Shown here piece by piece: positions 36,716 through 47,032 of a stretch of DNA of 64,000 nt; positions within the stretch are counted from its first letter, which is position 1; each line of letters opens with the position of its first letter. The DNA comes from Olivibacter jilunii. GTDB taxonomy: Bacteria > Bacteroidota > Bacteroidia > Sphingobacteriales > Sphingobacteriaceae. The position numbers and the translations under genes were made by a program. The DNA is taken from contig NZ_LR027855.1 in the NCBI RefSeq assembly GCF_900607235.1, forward strand, positions 251,006 through 315,005, in the 5' to 3' direction. Under the pieces are notes generated by a model that was given only the letters and a program-made list of their open reading frames with translations, had not been told where the DNA came from and searched no databases.

Positions 36716-37984
36716 ATGGAAACAACACAGAGTACAAGCCCCTTAATAACAAACGATGCCGTCGTATTTGGTCTATTAATGACTGTATTGGCTTTGGTTT
36801 TTTACACTTCAAAACTACAAGCACCTTTTTGGAAACGCTTTTATAGTATTATACCCACAGTGCTACTATGCTATTTTGTTCCTGCTTTATTCAATACATT
36901 TAATTTAATTTCAGGAGAAAAGTCTGCTTTATATAGTGTTGCATCTCGTTATTTACTGCCAGCCAGTTTAGTTTTATTTACCATTGGCATCGACATAAAA
37001 GGTCTCAAACGCTTAGGCTCCAAAGCGGTTATTATGTTTTTTGCCGGCACTTTGGGCGTTATGCTAGGCGGCCCATTAGCCTTCATGGTAGTGGGATTTA
37101 TTTTTCCGGACATATTACATTTCGGAGAAGAAGAAACCTGGCGCGGTTTAGCTACTATTGCCGGCAGCTGGATAGGTGGCGGTGCCAATCAAGCAGCTAT
37201 GCTTGAAGTTTTCGGGGCCAGCAAGACTCTTTTTGCACAAATGATCGCTGTAGATGTACTGGTGGCCAATATTTGGATGGGGCTATTGTTATATGGTGCT
37301 CAAAAGAAAGAAAAGATCGATCGCTGGCTACGGGCCGATAACTCAGCCATCACCGATTTAGAAGAAAAAATGGAAGAGTTACACGCTAGCCAACCAAACT
37401 CATCTTCGGGGATATCAAGTTGGATCATCGTATTAGGAGTAGCCTTCGGTGCCACCGGCCTTTCCCATTTATTTGCCGATTATATTGCTCCATGGTTTGA
37501 AGTCCATTATCCACAAACTGCTCAATATTCGCTAACCAGCAGCTTTTTTTGGCTCGTAATTATCGCTACTACCTTCGGTATGGGTTTATCTTTTACAAAA
37601 GCACGTAAATTAGAACAGGATGGTGCTTCCAACATCGCTTCGCTATTTCTATATATTCTAGTTGCTACTATCGGAATGAGCATGGACTTAAAAGCACTGC
37701 TTGATAACCCAAAGTTTTTTCTAGTTGGAGTTATCTGGATTTTGAGTCACATCACCATTATGTTGCTGGTTGCTCGTCTTATCCGTGCTCCTTTCTTTTT
37801 TGTAGCCGTAGGAAGCCAGGCCAATATTGGTGGTGCCGCATCCGCCCCCATTGTCGCTGCGGCTTTTAGTCGCTATTTGACTCCGGTAGGTGTTTTATTA
37901 GCGGTTTTAGGCTATGCGGTCGGAACTTATGGAGCCTATATATGCGGAATTATACTCCAGGCGATCTCAAATTCAATATCCTAA
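36716..37984 (+). CDS. DUF819 family integral membrane protein
   Basis: The ATG at 36716 is preferred over a TTG just before it, giving 422 residues. About ten to eleven transmembrane helices are visible. Family phrases include TIAGSWIGGGANQAAMLEVF, ATTFGMGLSFTKARKLE, and VGSQANIGGAASAPIVAAAF; the two Gly-rich segments resemble the paired re-entrant regions of transporters. The function of DUF819 is not established. Its position after a dipeptide epimerase suggests transport of a peptide or its product, which is inference. Confidence 0.85.
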   Translation: METTQSTSPLITNDAVVFGLLMTVLALVFYTSKLQAPFWKRFYSIIPTVLLCYFVPALFNTFNLISGEKSALYSVASRYLLPASLVLFTIGIDIKGLKRLGSKAVIMFFAGTLGVMLGGPLAFMVVGFIFPDILHFGEEETWRGLATIAGSWIGGGANQAAMLEVFGASKTLFAQMIAVDVLVANIWMGLLLYGAQKKEKIDRWLRADNSAITDLEEKMEELHASQPNSSSGISSWIIVLGVAFGATGLSHLFADYIAPWFEVHYPQTAQYSLTSSFFWLVIIATTFGMGLSFTKARKLEQDGASNIASLFLYILVATIGMSMDLKALLDNPKFFLVGVIWILSHITIMLLVARLIRAPFFFVAVGSQANIGGAASAPIVAAAFSRYLTPVGVLLAVLGYAVGTYGAYICGIILQAISNSIS

Positions 37985-38018
37985 CCAAACGTGGCATGCG
38001 TTCTGAAATACACCAATG

Positions 38019-38900
38019 TTAGTTCTGTTCGACTTTATAATCTTTTAAGATTAAAATAGCGGCATTTGTTTCATGATGAAAGATTTCATTTGTAACGCCG
38101 CCAACAAAAAGATTGGTCAGGCTTGAACTTCCTTTTACACCCATAATTATCATATCCATCTTGTAGTTTTGAGCGTGGGCAAGGATGGCTGAAGCTATGT
38201 GTTTGCCATCTGCCCGCACAGTCTCTATCTTGCCTTCTATCTGATACTGCCTTAACCATTTTGACTTTTTCGCTTCGGTTTCTTCTTGCAAGAGCCTATT
38301 AATTTCGGATTGATTCAATCCAAGGAAAAAGTGAACGGGCGCTTTTGCTACGTGAATACAGGAAAACCGACCGTCCGGTATTCCTTTACTAAATGCCTCT
38401 CCTAAGGTATAAACTCTATTACTATATTTCGAGAAATCGATTGTACCCAAAATACGCTTTGGTTGAATAAATACGGTCTCTGGAACTAAAAGAATATCGC
38501 TAGATAATAACCGTGTGAGTTTTTGTGAAAGTGCCCCACTTCCCTCTAAATGTTGCTTGTTTCCTAAAATCACCAAATCGATCCGCTCATGTTTAGCTAT
38601 TTGGTCAAAAGCATTTTCACTGAACTCCGCAGTTTCTACACGTATCTCATGGCTAATTGAAGCTAGCCTTACATCTTTCAACTGACGCTTTATTCGCTCC
38701 TTTACGCGCTCCTTTATTTTGGACAAAGTAGATGGGTGTTTAAATTCGCTCGGTAATTCACGAAGACGGATATTATGTAAAAAAAATAACTTATTTATAG
38801 ATAACACATCCAAAAGGCCGTAGAGATAATTGACGAGCACTTGGTCCATCTCCGACATATCCATTGCGATCAACACATTGTTATTGTCTTTTGTTATCAT
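38019..38900 (-). CDS. Tandem universal stress protein (UspA family)
   Basis: The 293 residues form two Usp domains (about 1-145 and 146-290). The second ends with the ATP-binding-like phrase MIIMGVKGSSSLTNLFVGGVTNEIFHHETNAAILIL. The first domain retains DLVILGNKQHLEGSGALSQKLTRLLSSDILLVP. Usp proteins respond to stress and often bind ATP. Its ATG overlaps the BCCT stop codon (TAATG), so translation is coupled. Such a pairing recalls TeaD with the ectoine transporter TeaABC, and it may regulate the transporter. Confidence 0.88.
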   Translation of the reverse strand: MITKDNNNVLIAMDMSEMDQVLVNYLYGLLDVLSINKLFFLHNIRLRELPSEFKHPSTLSKIKERVKERIKRQLKDVRLASISHEIRVETAEFSENAFDQIAKHERIDLVILGNKQHLEGSGALSQKLTRLLSSDILLVPETVFIQPKRILGTIDFSKYSNRVYTLGEAFSKGIPDGRFSCIHVAKAPVHFFLGLNQSEINRLLQEETEAKKSKWLRQYQIEGKIETVRADGKHIASAILAHAQNYKMDMIIMGVKGSSSLTNLFVGGVTNEIFHHETNAAILILKDYKVEQN

Positions 38901-40495
38901 TATTCTCTATCATGAATTGGATCGTTGCTGTCCAACAATCCCTGTACAATTTCCTTATAGCTTTTTTCTTGATGCAATCTTTGTTTTTTCAACTGTTTTC
39001 TATGCGCTTCACTTAAGCCTTTAAGTAAACTATAACACATCAACAAAATAATCATAGCGAAAGGCAACCCTGCTATGATTACCGCAGTTTGTAAGGCATT
39101 CAATCCTCCACCCCAGAGTAGTACAATAGCGATACCTCCTTGCAAGAAGGCCCAAAACACTCTTTGCAAAGCTGGTGTATGCTCCTTTCCTCCAGATGTT
39201 ATATTATCTACAACTAAGGACCCCGAGTCTGAGGAAGTAATAAAGAAAAAAGCAACTAAACAAACAGCAATAGTTGACAAAATAGCCGTTAACCGTATTT
39301 TTTGCAGAAAAACAAATAGGGCTGTTGAAATATTATCATTTACGGCCGTTATCATGGATAGGTCTCCATGCAAGATCATATGAAGTGCGGTACCTCCAAA
39401 GATAGTCATCCATAAAAGTGTTAATAACGCGGGGATTAGTAAAACACCTAAAACGAACTCCTTAATCGTACGTCCTTTTGATATACGCGCTATAAAACTT
39501 CCGACGAATGGCGACCAGGCAATCCACCACGCCCAGTAGAAAACTGTCCATTTATTTTGCCATCCACTTTCCTGATAAGCGTCATTCCAAGTACTTATCT
39601 CCACGAGATTTGCCAAATAAGTACCTACATTTTGAACAAAGCTCTTCAGTATAGATAAAGTTGGTCCTAAACAAAAAATGAGCAACATAAGTAAAAAAGC
39701 GAGAACCATATTTCCATTACTCAAGAGTTTAACCCCTTTGTCAAGGCCTGAAACAACCGATAATGTAGCAATTGATGTCACGACAAAAATTAGTATCCCT
39801 TGCGTGGATATCGCCATATTCCAATCAAATAAATAATGCAAGCCGGCATTCATTTGTTGAACGCCCAAACCCAGTGAAGTAGAAAGGCCGAACAAAGTTG
39901 CAATGGCAGAAAAGATATCGATTGCATGTCCCCACCAACCGTGAATTTTTTCGCCTAAAAAGGGATAAAATAAGGATCTAAACGTTAACGGCAACCCGTG
40001 ATTGAATGAAAAAAAAGCGAGGGCCAAACCAACAATTGAATAGATTGCCCATGCATGCAAACCCCAGTGCAAGCTTGTGTATTCCATCGCTTGTATAGCC
40101 TTTCTAGAACTGTCTAATACTTCCCTGGGAGGGTTTGCAAAATGAGAGACCGGTTCAGCAACACTAAAGAACATAATTCCGATTCCCATACCTGCGCTGA
40201 AAAGCATGGCAAACCATGAAACCGTGCTAAATTCAGGCTCTGCCTCTTCACCACCAAGTCTTATATTTCCAAACTTACTGAAGGCCAAGTACAAACAGAA
40301 ACCTAAAATAGTATTCACCGTGATAATAAAAAACCATCCGAGGTTGTCCGTTATAATATACTGCGTTCTAGTGAACCATTCGTCCACCGAATCTTTAAAA
40401 ATAAGACAAAGTAAGATGCTTAAGAACACGAACCCGATGGTGCAGTAAAAAACCGGCGGATTGATCTTAAAATTCAATATGCTTTTTTTCACCAT
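38900..40495 (-). CDS. BCCT family betaine/choline/carnitine-type transporter
   Basis: The 531-residue inner membrane protein has 12 transmembrane segments. BCCT signatures are seen: [25 protein letters not shown] and the aromatic binding segment [29 protein letters not shown], followed later by [20 protein letters not shown]. It imports a quaternary-ammonium compatible solute or precursor with Na+ or H+. The substrate is not determined by motif alone. The gene is first in an operon with the universal stress protein. Confidence 0.93.
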   Translation of the reverse strand: MVKKSILNFKINPPVFYCTIGFVFLSILLCLIFKDSVDEWFTRTQYIITDNLGWFFIITVNTILGFCLYLAFSKFGNIRLGGEEAEPEFSTVSWFAMLFSAGMGIGIMFFSVAEPVSHFANPPREVLDSSRKAIQAMEYTSLHWGLHAWAIYSIVGLALAFFSFNHGLPLTFRSLFYPFLGEKIHGWWGHAIDIFSAIATLFGLSTSLGLGVQQMNAGLHYLFDWNMAISTQGILIFVVTSIATLSVVSGLDKGVKLLSNGNMVLAFLLMLLIFCLGPTLSILKSFVQNVGTYLANLVEISTWNDAYQESGWQNKWTVFYWAWWIAWSPFVGSFIARISKGRTIKEFVLGVLLIPALLTLLWMTIFGGTALHMILHGDLSMITAVNDNISTALFVFLQKIRLTAILSTIAVCLVAFFFITSSDSGSLVVDNITSGGKEHTPALQRVFWAFLQGGIAIVLLWGGGLNALQTAVIIAGLPFAMIILLMCYSLLKGLSEAHRKQLKKQRLHQEKSYKEIVQGLLDSNDPIHDRE

Positions 40496-40684
40496 AGTAT
40501 ATTCCTTCAGCAGGAAGTATAACTAAAAACAAGAACTTATCAAAGAAAAAAGGTTACTAATCAGAACATATTGCTCCTATATACAAAAACCGTCCACCGA
40601 AGTAAACAATTTTTTAAGGAAGACGTTTCCCTTCTACACATAGTTTTCCAAATAGTTGGCATAACACCTCCATTTTATGAATGC

Positions 40685-40909
40685 TTATTGCGACTGATTT
40701 CTCTTATCCTCGTCAATTCTGAAGGAGACTTTACAAACGGCGCCATATGTTGTTATCTGATCATCCTTCACATGCACCTTGAAATCCTTTACATATACAG
40801 AGTCAACATTTTTTATTGTTTTTGTGACTTCTTTCACTGCATTTTTTATAGCATCATCAAAACTCACTTCTGATGAAGCAATCACTTCTATTACTTTTAC
40901 TAAAGCCAT
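40685..40909 (-). CDS. Dodecin family flavin-binding protein
   Basis: The 74-residue protein matches dodecin throughout: VKVIEVIASSEVSFDDAIKNAVKEVTKTIKNVDSVYVKDFKVHVKDDQITTYGAVCKVSFRID. Dodecins assemble into 12-mers that store flavin or CoA. The family's usual Trp in the flavin pocket is not evident in this copy (V/Y in VDSVYVKDF), so ligand preference may differ. It lies 28 bp downstream of another small gene on the same strand. Confidence 0.9.
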   Translation of the reverse strand: MALVKVIEVIASSEVSFDDAIKNAVKEVTKTIKNVDSVYVKDFKVHVKDDQITTYGAVCKVSFRIDEDKRNQSQ

Positions 40910-40937
40910 AACTTACTCCATTTATATAGTTAAACAT

Positions 40938-41177
40938 CTATTTATAATATTTTCCTGAATCATCTTGGATAATTTGTTCTATTTCCGCTGAGGTAAGGGC
41001 TACTACACTTCCATACTTCTTTGCTTCGCGGTCGTCTAAGTAAGGTTCCAATAAGATAAAAGGTTTCTCGGAGCCCTCTGTTAAACCGACATTTTCTGAC
41101 CGAGTTAAATGCACATGCTTATATCCTGTATCTCTCCACTCCTTTAAGGCATTTCGATCAAATCTATGCAGTTTCAT
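40938..41177 (-). CDS. Small hypothetical protein
   Basis: The ATG at 41177 gives 79 residues; a GTG at 41195 would add six. The protein is soluble and charged, starting MKLHRFDRNALKEWRDTGY and ending DDSGKYYK, with no family I recognise. It is closely followed by dodecin (28-bp gap) and probably shares its transcript, so a stress or storage context is possible. Confidence 0.6.
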   Translation of the reverse strand: MKLHRFDRNALKEWRDTGYKHVHLTRSENVGLTEGSEKPFILLEPYLDDREAKKYGSVVALTSAEIEQIIQDDSGKYYK

Positions 41178-41510
41178 ACGGTTATATATTAACACATTAA
41201 TACATCACTATTGATTAGAGCAAATATGTTTCCTTTTAACCGATTTAGGGATTTTTATTATGTTTTGAATTTGAGGATAAGGGTATCGCGCTATTATGGA
41301 CAACAAGTAAAAAACGTTATAATTTGGCAAATTTTTGCAGGTGTCCTAAAAATAGCATAAAATGTTTACTATTGTAATCGCCTTGGAAAATAAACCGTAA
41401 GATATTAGAGTAGACGGGGCTGGCTACCGAGATGGTTCACATATGACATTCTATAAGAATTTTGGCATAGCCTTTGTTTCTAAAAGAGTAGGTTTAGGTT
41501 GATTAAAAAA
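41178..41510. other. Intergenic region without recognised features
   Basis: About 330 bases between the small protein gene and the dnaE2 terminator. I see no credible gene, RNA or repeat. Short frames here have poor composition. Confidence 0.5.
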
Positions 41511-41544
41511 TGAAAAGTCCGGTATCCCCAAAAGCCGGGCTTTT
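41511..41544 (-). terminator. Terminator of the imuA-imuB-dnaE2 operon
   Basis: On the minus strand AAAAGCCCGG pairs with CCGGACTTTT (one mismatch), and a T-run follows. It begins directly after the dnaE2 stop codon at 41545. Confidence 0.75.
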
Positions 41545-44500
41545 CTATTTAAAATTCCTTCCTTCAGGAAAGATCTTTTTCTGTGAAATATTCTGAATTT
41601 GACTTTCTTTATCATGGATGGGGCCCAATTCTTTATTAGTTTCATGAGCTGTTAGTAGACCCAAAAATCTTGAAAGATCAAAACAACGTCTTACAATAAC
41701 ATGTACCACCTCGCCCTCGCGTTGAAGCTTTCCTTCTACCATTAGCAATTTAGCTCTGAGGATTTCCTTTCTATATTTCTCAAATAATTTTTGAAAGACC
41801 ACTAGGTTGCTGCATCCAGTCTCGTCTTCCAATGTTATAAAGCAGATCCCACTTGCTGTTCCGGGGCGTTGCCGTACTAACACCAAACCCGCAACCTTTA
41901 CCGTAACACCATCATTCCTCTCAGCTAAATCTTGAGCCGGCAACACATGAAGCAGGCGTAGTTTTTCCCTCACAAAACTTACAGGATGCGCTTTTAAAGA
42001 CAAAGACATGGAAGCATAGTCTTGTAATACATGCTCGCCTGCGGTCATTTTTGGCAATTCAATCTGTACTTTAGATTCGTATTCAAGACCTTGATCTATA
42101 AACAATCCCTTTGGCCTTTGACGCAGCAGCGATATCTGCCACAAAGCTTGCCGACGGTCCAAGCCAAGCGACTGAAAGGCATCAGCATCCGCCAGTTTCT
42201 CCAAAGTTACCTGCAACACACCAATTTTCCATATAGAGTGAATACAAGTATAAGTTGTTTTCCGAGCGTCAATTAGAACAGCGACTTCATCCTCCCGCAA
42301 ACCTTTCACCTGACGGAAACCGAGCCGCATTGCATGAAACTCGCCTATTTTTTCCTCTAAGCTATTATCCCAATAAGAATAGTTCACATCAACCGGTAAT
42401 ACAGTAACGCCATGCCTTTCTGCATCTATTACAATTTGAGCGGGTTGATAAAACCCCATAGGCATGCTATTAAGCAGTGCACAAGCAAAAACTTCCGGAT
42501 GGTAACATTTTATCCAGGCAGAAACATAGACAAGCAGGGCAAAACTGGCGGCATGGCTCTCAGGAAAACCATAGCTTCCAAAGCCTTCCAATTGTTTAAA
42601 AATCCGCTTAGCAAAATCCAAGGTATATCCGTTTCTTACCATACCTTGGATCAGCTTTTCTTCAAAATTTGTAACAGTTCCCTTAGCCTTGAATGTAGCC
42701 ATACTGCGACGTAATTCATCGGCCTCTGCCGCCGTAAAACCCGCTGCCACCATGGCTATTTTCATGGCTTGCTCCTGAAAGAGCGGGACACCTAACGTTC
42801 TTTTTAAAATTTCTTCAAGCGCCGGAGAAGGATACTCCACCGCTTCTTCTTCTCTACGGCGCCGCAAAAAGGGATGTACCATATCTCCCTGGATAGGACC
42901 CGGTCGTACAATCGCCACCTCTATTACTAAATCATAGAAATTTTCAGGTCTGAGACGTGGCAACATGGATTGTTGTGCACGGCTTTCTATCTGAAATACA
43001 CCAATTGTATCCGCACGACTGATCATCGCATAGACTTTAGGATTTTTCTCGTCAATTGAAATATTCGCCAATGAAAGATCGATACCTTTGTGCTGCTTAA
43101 CTAAATTAAAAGCCTTCCGGATACAGGTAAGCATTCCTAAGGCCAGAACATCGATCTTAAGAAAACCCAACGCTTCTATATCGTCCTTATTCCATTCGAT
43201 GCAAGTACGATCTTCCATACGGGCATTCAAGATTGGACATAAGTGGGAAAGTTTTCCCTGGGTAATGACAAAGCCGCCCGTATGCTGCCCAAGTTGACGA
43301 GGAAAACCAACGTATTGTTGCGTAAGCTGTAAAACTTTTCGAAGATGGGGATCCCTGGCATCAAACCCGTATTCGGTTATATGTCTTTCATCAAACCATT
43401 CAGGTGTAAATTCCCAAATCGACTTCGCGAGACGGTTAATGGTATCAACTGACAGCCCCATGGCCTTACCAACGTCTCTGATTGCACCTTTTTCATGTAC
43501 TTGGGTGACTGTAGCGACAATGGCCGCACGATCTCTTCCATATTTGCGATAAATATATTGTATAATTTCTTCTCTGCGTTCATGTTCAAAATCGACATCG
43601 ATATCCGGAGGCTCATTTCGAGCCGAAGAAATAAAGCGTTCGAATAATAAATCGAATTTTTCGGGATTAATTGCCGTAATTCCCAAACAATAACAAATGG
43701 TAGAATTAGCAGCTGAACCACGTCCTTGACACAAAATTCCTTGCTCATTCGCATAACGGACTAAATCATATACAGTTAAAAAATAAGCAGCATAATTCAT
43801 CTCTTCAATAAACCCCAATTCATGCGCTATATTTCTTTTAATCTTGTCAGGAATTGTTTCACCATAGCGCTTTTTAGCGCCTAACCATGCAAGATGGGTT
43901 AATTCTTCCAGTGGGCTACGTCCTTCCTCTGTAATTTCTTCCGGATAAACATATTTTAATGTATCCAATGAAAATTGGCAAGCCTCAACTATTTCCTGAG
44001 TCCGTAAAATAGCATCCGGGTATTGCCTAAAAATACGTTCCATTTCTTCCGAGGATTTGAGATGACGCTCCGCATTCTGGTGTAAACGAAATCCTGCGTT
44101 ATAAATAGTACATTTCTCCCGTATGCAAGTCAAAATATCTTGCAGCTCACGGCGATCGGGGCTATGATAATACACGTCATTAGTTGCAATCAGGGGAATG
44201 TCATATCGGTTTGCAAGTTGAGAAAGGCGATATATTTTTTTCATATCATCACCTGTATAAGATCTGGTTATGGCCAAATAAAGATCCTTGCCTAATTTTA
44301 TACGGTACTCTTCCACGTTTTGTATAAATAGCCGTTCAAAATTCAGATCATCATTTAACGTATCAGGCGGTACAATGACGAATTTTATACCTTCTTTAAA
44401 TGCATATACGTCCATTTTATACAAATGACACGCTCCCTTTTCTGCTCTTAAATTGCCTGTACTGAGCAATGTTGACAAACGGCCGTAAGCAGCCATATCG

Positions 44501-44742
44501 GTGGGATAGACCAATAAGCTCGGACCATCCAATAAATCCAACCGACAAGCCGGAATGATCCGTATACCTTTTGCCTTTGCTGCCACATGCCCTCGCACAA
44601 TACCTGCCAAACTATTTCTGTCTGTAATTGCTAAGGTCTTATAACCATAAAGGGCTGCCTGCTCAATCAGCTCTTCCGGATGCGATGCGCCACGTAAAAA
44701 GCTGAAATTTGTAGTAACCTGTAATTCTGTATAATCAGCCAT
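41545..44742 (-). CDS. dnaE2: Error-prone DNA polymerase III alpha subunit DnaE2
   Basis: The ATG at 44742 is chosen over a GTG at 44754, giving 1065 residues, typical for DnaE2 and shorter than DnaE1. The PHP domain is at the N-terminus (TNFSFLRGASHPEELIEQAALYGY). The polymerase active site is seen at RGSAANSTICYCLGI and PPDIDVDFEHERREE. A thumb/fingers segment GFPESHAASFALLVYVSAWIKCYHP and a C-terminal OB fold (LVLVRQRPGTASGICFITLEDETG) follow. DnaE2 performs mutagenic translesion synthesis with ImuA and ImuB. It is last in the operon and follows imuB by 12 bp. Confidence 0.95.
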   Translation of the reverse strand: MADYTELQVTTNFSFLRGASHPEELIEQAALYGYKTLAITDRNSLAGIVRGHVAAKAKGIRIIPACRLDLLDGPSLLVYPTDMAAYGRLSTLLSTGNLRAEKGACHLYKMDVYAFKEGIKFVIVPPDTLNDDLNFERLFIQNVEEYRIKLGKDLYLAITRSYTGDDMKKIYRLSQLANRYDIPLIATNDVYYHSPDRRELQDILTCIREKCTIYNAGFRLHQNAERHLKSSEEMERIFRQYPDAILRTQEIVEACQFSLDTLKYVYPEEITEEGRSPLEELTHLAWLGAKKRYGETIPDKIKRNIAHELGFIEEMNYAAYFLTVYDLVRYANEQGILCQGRGSAANSTICYCLGITAINPEKFDLLFERFISSARNEPPDIDVDFEHERREEIIQYIYRKYGRDRAAIVATVTQVHEKGAIRDVGKAMGLSVDTINRLAKSIWEFTPEWFDERHITEYGFDARDPHLRKVLQLTQQYVGFPRQLGQHTGGFVITQGKLSHLCPILNARMEDRTCIEWNKDDIEALGFLKIDVLALGMLTCIRKAFNLVKQHKGIDLSLANISIDEKNPKVYAMISRADTIGVFQIESRAQQSMLPRLRPENFYDLVIEVAIVRPGPIQGDMVHPFLRRRREEEAVEYPSPALEEILKRTLGVPLFQEQAMKIAMVAAGFTAAEADELRRSMATFKAKGTVTNFEEKLIQGMVRNGYTLDFAKRIFKQLEGFGSYGFPESHAASFALLVYVSAWIKCYHPEVFACALLNSMPMGFYQPAQIVIDAERHGVTVLPVDVNYSYWDNSLEEKIGEFHAMRLGFRQVKGLREDEVAVLIDARKTTYTCIHSIWKIGVLQVTLEKLADADAFQSLGLDRRQALWQISLLRQRPKGLFIDQGLEYESKVQIELPKMTAGEHVLQDYASMSLSLKAHPVSFVREKLRLLHVLPAQDLAERNDGVTVKVAGLVLVRQRPGTASGICFITLEDETGCSNLVVFQKLFEKYRKEILRAKLLMVEGKLQREGEVVHVIVRRCFDLSRFLGLLTAHETNKELGPIHDKESQIQNISQKKIFPEGRNFK

Positions 44743-44754
44743 TTGCTTATGCAC

Positions 44755-46257
44755 TTAAGCGAAGAAACCATGAAGGTACCAGATGTTCAATTTACCTTCA
44801 TTATAATGTCCAACCCTAAAGAGCCAATAACGTTGCCCCTCTGCGTCTTCAACACAATAATAATCCCGATGTTCGTTGTCTTCCAGCCACCATTCATGAG
44901 CGATACGTTCAGGGCCATCAGCCTTTTTAACAGTATGTACTTTTCCTCGATAGCGAAAAAGCATGGGCGGATAATCAGGAACGGGGGCAGTCACTTCAAT
45001 CTTTTCCGGTTTAGTGAGTATTCTGATGGGGCGTGGCCGTATTAGACTCCATTCCATCCCTGGCATTTCCTGTAAGGAACTTGTTGTTTTGAACGAACGC
45101 TCCGGCCAATAATGCGCTTCCGGTATATAACGCTTTACGCAATGATCACCCCACTTAGTCTTTATTTTATCAAGTAACTCTGCCACTTCTACATGCCCAA
45201 CCCCGGCCCGTTCTATCCATAACACTTCTTGCTCGGCTACTAGATGTTCTACTTTTTTAGCTTCCAAAGTAAACAACTCAATGCCAAGCGCAGGCTCCAT
45301 TGTAGCTATTTTAAGTTCAAACAACTTAAAAAGATGCTGACTATGACGAGAGGCTGCACTAGTTTCTATCTCAATTTTTTCGATTTTACCATCGACACGA
45401 TATCCCATAAAACATGCGGTACGTAATCCTTTTTCCTCTCGCTCCAAGCGATCACATAATCCGTCCAATAGCTTTTTCAAGGCTATCTCAATCCCTCTAA
45501 CGTTTATAATGGGTTCTAAGCAAGGTAAACGCTCCTGATAAGGTTGAATAGGCTGTATTGCCTGCACATTTTCTAATGCATGACCCAACGCTTGGTCAAG
45601 ACGAATGCCTATTTCATTTCCAAAGCGTCTTCTTAAAGAAGCAGAGGGGAAATGGATAATATCGGCAATTTTATATAGTCCAAGCTTTTGAAGGAGAATA
45701 AGCAAATCTGAAGATAAACGAAGGGCTGAAAGAGGTAACCTAAGCAAAGCTGTATTCTGCTCCCCCGGAGGTATAATTGCATTTTCCCAACCAAAATGAG
45801 CTATGGCCCATGCCGCACCTATTGTGTCTGCCATTGCCATCCGTGTGTGATAACCCTGTTTTTTAAAGCTCATCTTAATGGCTTTGAGATAGGTACTCTC
45901 ACCTCCCCATAGATGTGCACAACCACTAATATCCAAAACTAAACCATCAGGTGAATCAATAGCAACTACAGGCGTGTAACGAAGGCACCATTCACCCAAG
46001 CTTTTCAATAACTTTTCAGATAAATCAGGCCGGTCGTCCAACACTTGTAAAGTGGGGCAGATAGCTCTTGCGTCTGCCACTACCATCCCCACTTTGATTC
46101 CCTGTGTCATCGCCTCACGATTAACAGCTGTGATAGCCATACGTCCTCGTTGAGGCGTTGCTAGCACAAATGCTTTTCCACTCAATTCCGGTTTGTGAAT
46201 GCTAAACCAATCTGTTTTTAAATACTTAAGCCATATGAAAACAAAACGTTGTTGCAT
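44755..46257 (-). CDS. imuB: ImuB, Y-family polymerase-like mutasome protein
   Basis: The 500-residue protein has the Y-family fold (LKTDWFSIHKPELSGKAFVLATPQRGRMAITAVNREAMTQGIKVGM). The usual metal-binding DxD at the start and the SxDE motif are not intact (FIWLKYLKTDW; SPDGLVLDISGCAHLWGGE), as expected for catalytically dead ImuB. In other bacteria ImuB bridges ImuA, DnaE2 and the beta clamp. A little-finger domain and a C-terminal tail (RYRGKVHTVKKADGPERIAHEWWLEDNEHRDYYCVEDAEGQRYWLFR) follow. The start codon is one base past the imuA stop, so translation is coupled. Confidence 0.92.
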   Translation of the reverse strand: MQQRFVFIWLKYLKTDWFSIHKPELSGKAFVLATPQRGRMAITAVNREAMTQGIKVGMVVADARAICPTLQVLDDRPDLSEKLLKSLGEWCLRYTPVVAIDSPDGLVLDISGCAHLWGGESTYLKAIKMSFKKQGYHTRMAMADTIGAAWAIAHFGWENAIIPPGEQNTALLRLPLSALRLSSDLLILLQKLGLYKIADIIHFPSASLRRRFGNEIGIRLDQALGHALENVQAIQPIQPYQERLPCLEPIINVRGIEIALKKLLDGLCDRLEREEKGLRTACFMGYRVDGKIEKIEIETSAASRHSQHLFKLFELKIATMEPALGIELFTLEAKKVEHLVAEQEVLWIERAGVGHVEVAELLDKIKTKWGDHCVKRYIPEAHYWPERSFKTTSSLQEMPGMEWSLIRPRPIRILTKPEKIEVTAPVPDYPPMLFRYRGKVHTVKKADGPERIAHEWWLEDNEHRDYYCVEDAEGQRYWLFRVGHYNEGKLNIWYLHGFFA

Positions 46258-46258
46258 A

Positions 46259-46999
46259 TCACCCCCTTTTCAATAATCGCTCATGCACAGAATATTTCGG
46301 TTTTGTTATTAATTTAAAGGAATTAGCGCTCCATTCCATCTGCCAACTTCCCGGTCGTCCGTTCCGTATTTTAAGCAGCTCGACCTTCCAACGGGGAAAT
46401 CCAATTCCCGGTATACCGTCCTCCTCCATCCCACTAGCCAGCGGAGAAATACTCCATCGGGAAATGCAACTTGTATTATTTAAATTTTTAGGCTTATGAC
46501 GAAAAACAAACCCTGTGACCTGACTTTGTTCTACCGCAAGTTGCAAACGCCTGGAGGCCACAAGATTAATCTCTTGTAGTTCTGCTACAACAGCAATTAG
46601 TCGGTTACATTTTAAAGCTTCCTCCATCGCCCATAAAATGTCACGTTCTCGCTTCAGGTGAATAAATATAAGATGATGAGGTAGGATGTCGAATAGTTTA
46701 CATGCCGGAGGGAAAAGTGTTGGTGAAGAGCTAATCCAAACACAAAGGCCTCTTTGCTGCATAAGTTTTCCTAAAATCCCACATATAAATCCACTGGTTG
46801 CGGCAGCCTGCTCATCGGACATACTGATGAACTCATGTATCGCTCCCGTGGGAAAACGAGCGTTGGGAAAGGCCTCTTTTATGGGTTCAAGCCCGGCATG
46901 AAAACCTGAATCGTCTAATGTCGGCTTGAACCCTTCTAAAAGAAGGATATCCTTTTGCAATTGGGCAATAATAGCTGCTCTATTTGATAATGTACGCAT
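46259..46999 (-). CDS. imuA: ImuA, RecA-like mutasome protein
   Basis: The ATG at 46999 gives 246 residues starting MRTLSNRAAIIAQLQKDI. An upstream TTG at 47062 is rejected because it lies within the promoter. The body is RecA/SulA-like (FPTGAIHEFISMSDEQAAATSGFICGILGKLMQQRGLCVWISS), matching ImuA/SulA-like proteins of the ImuAB-DnaE2 system. It is the first gene of the damage-tolerance operon. Confidence 0.88.
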   Translation of the reverse strand: MRTLSNRAAIIAQLQKDILLLEGFKPTLDDSGFHAGLEPIKEAFPNARFPTGAIHEFISMSDEQAAATSGFICGILGKLMQQRGLCVWISSSPTLFPPACKLFDILPHHLIFIHLKRERDILWAMEEALKCNRLIAVVAELQEINLVASRRLQLAVEQSQVTGFVFRHKPKNLNNTSCISRWSISPLASGMEEDGIPGIGFPRWKVELLKIRNGRPGSWQMEWSANSFKLITKPKYSVHERLLKRG

Positions 47000-47032
47000 C
47001 AGGATTCTAAACCATAAAACCAAAAACTTTAG

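Noticed and set aside
41451..41645. Minus-strand frame overlapping the dnaE2 end
   Set aside because: It overlaps both the dnaE2 coding end and its terminator in another frame.
44743..45045. Plus-strand frame opposite imuB
   Set aside because: It is a shadow frame of imuB with no independent support.
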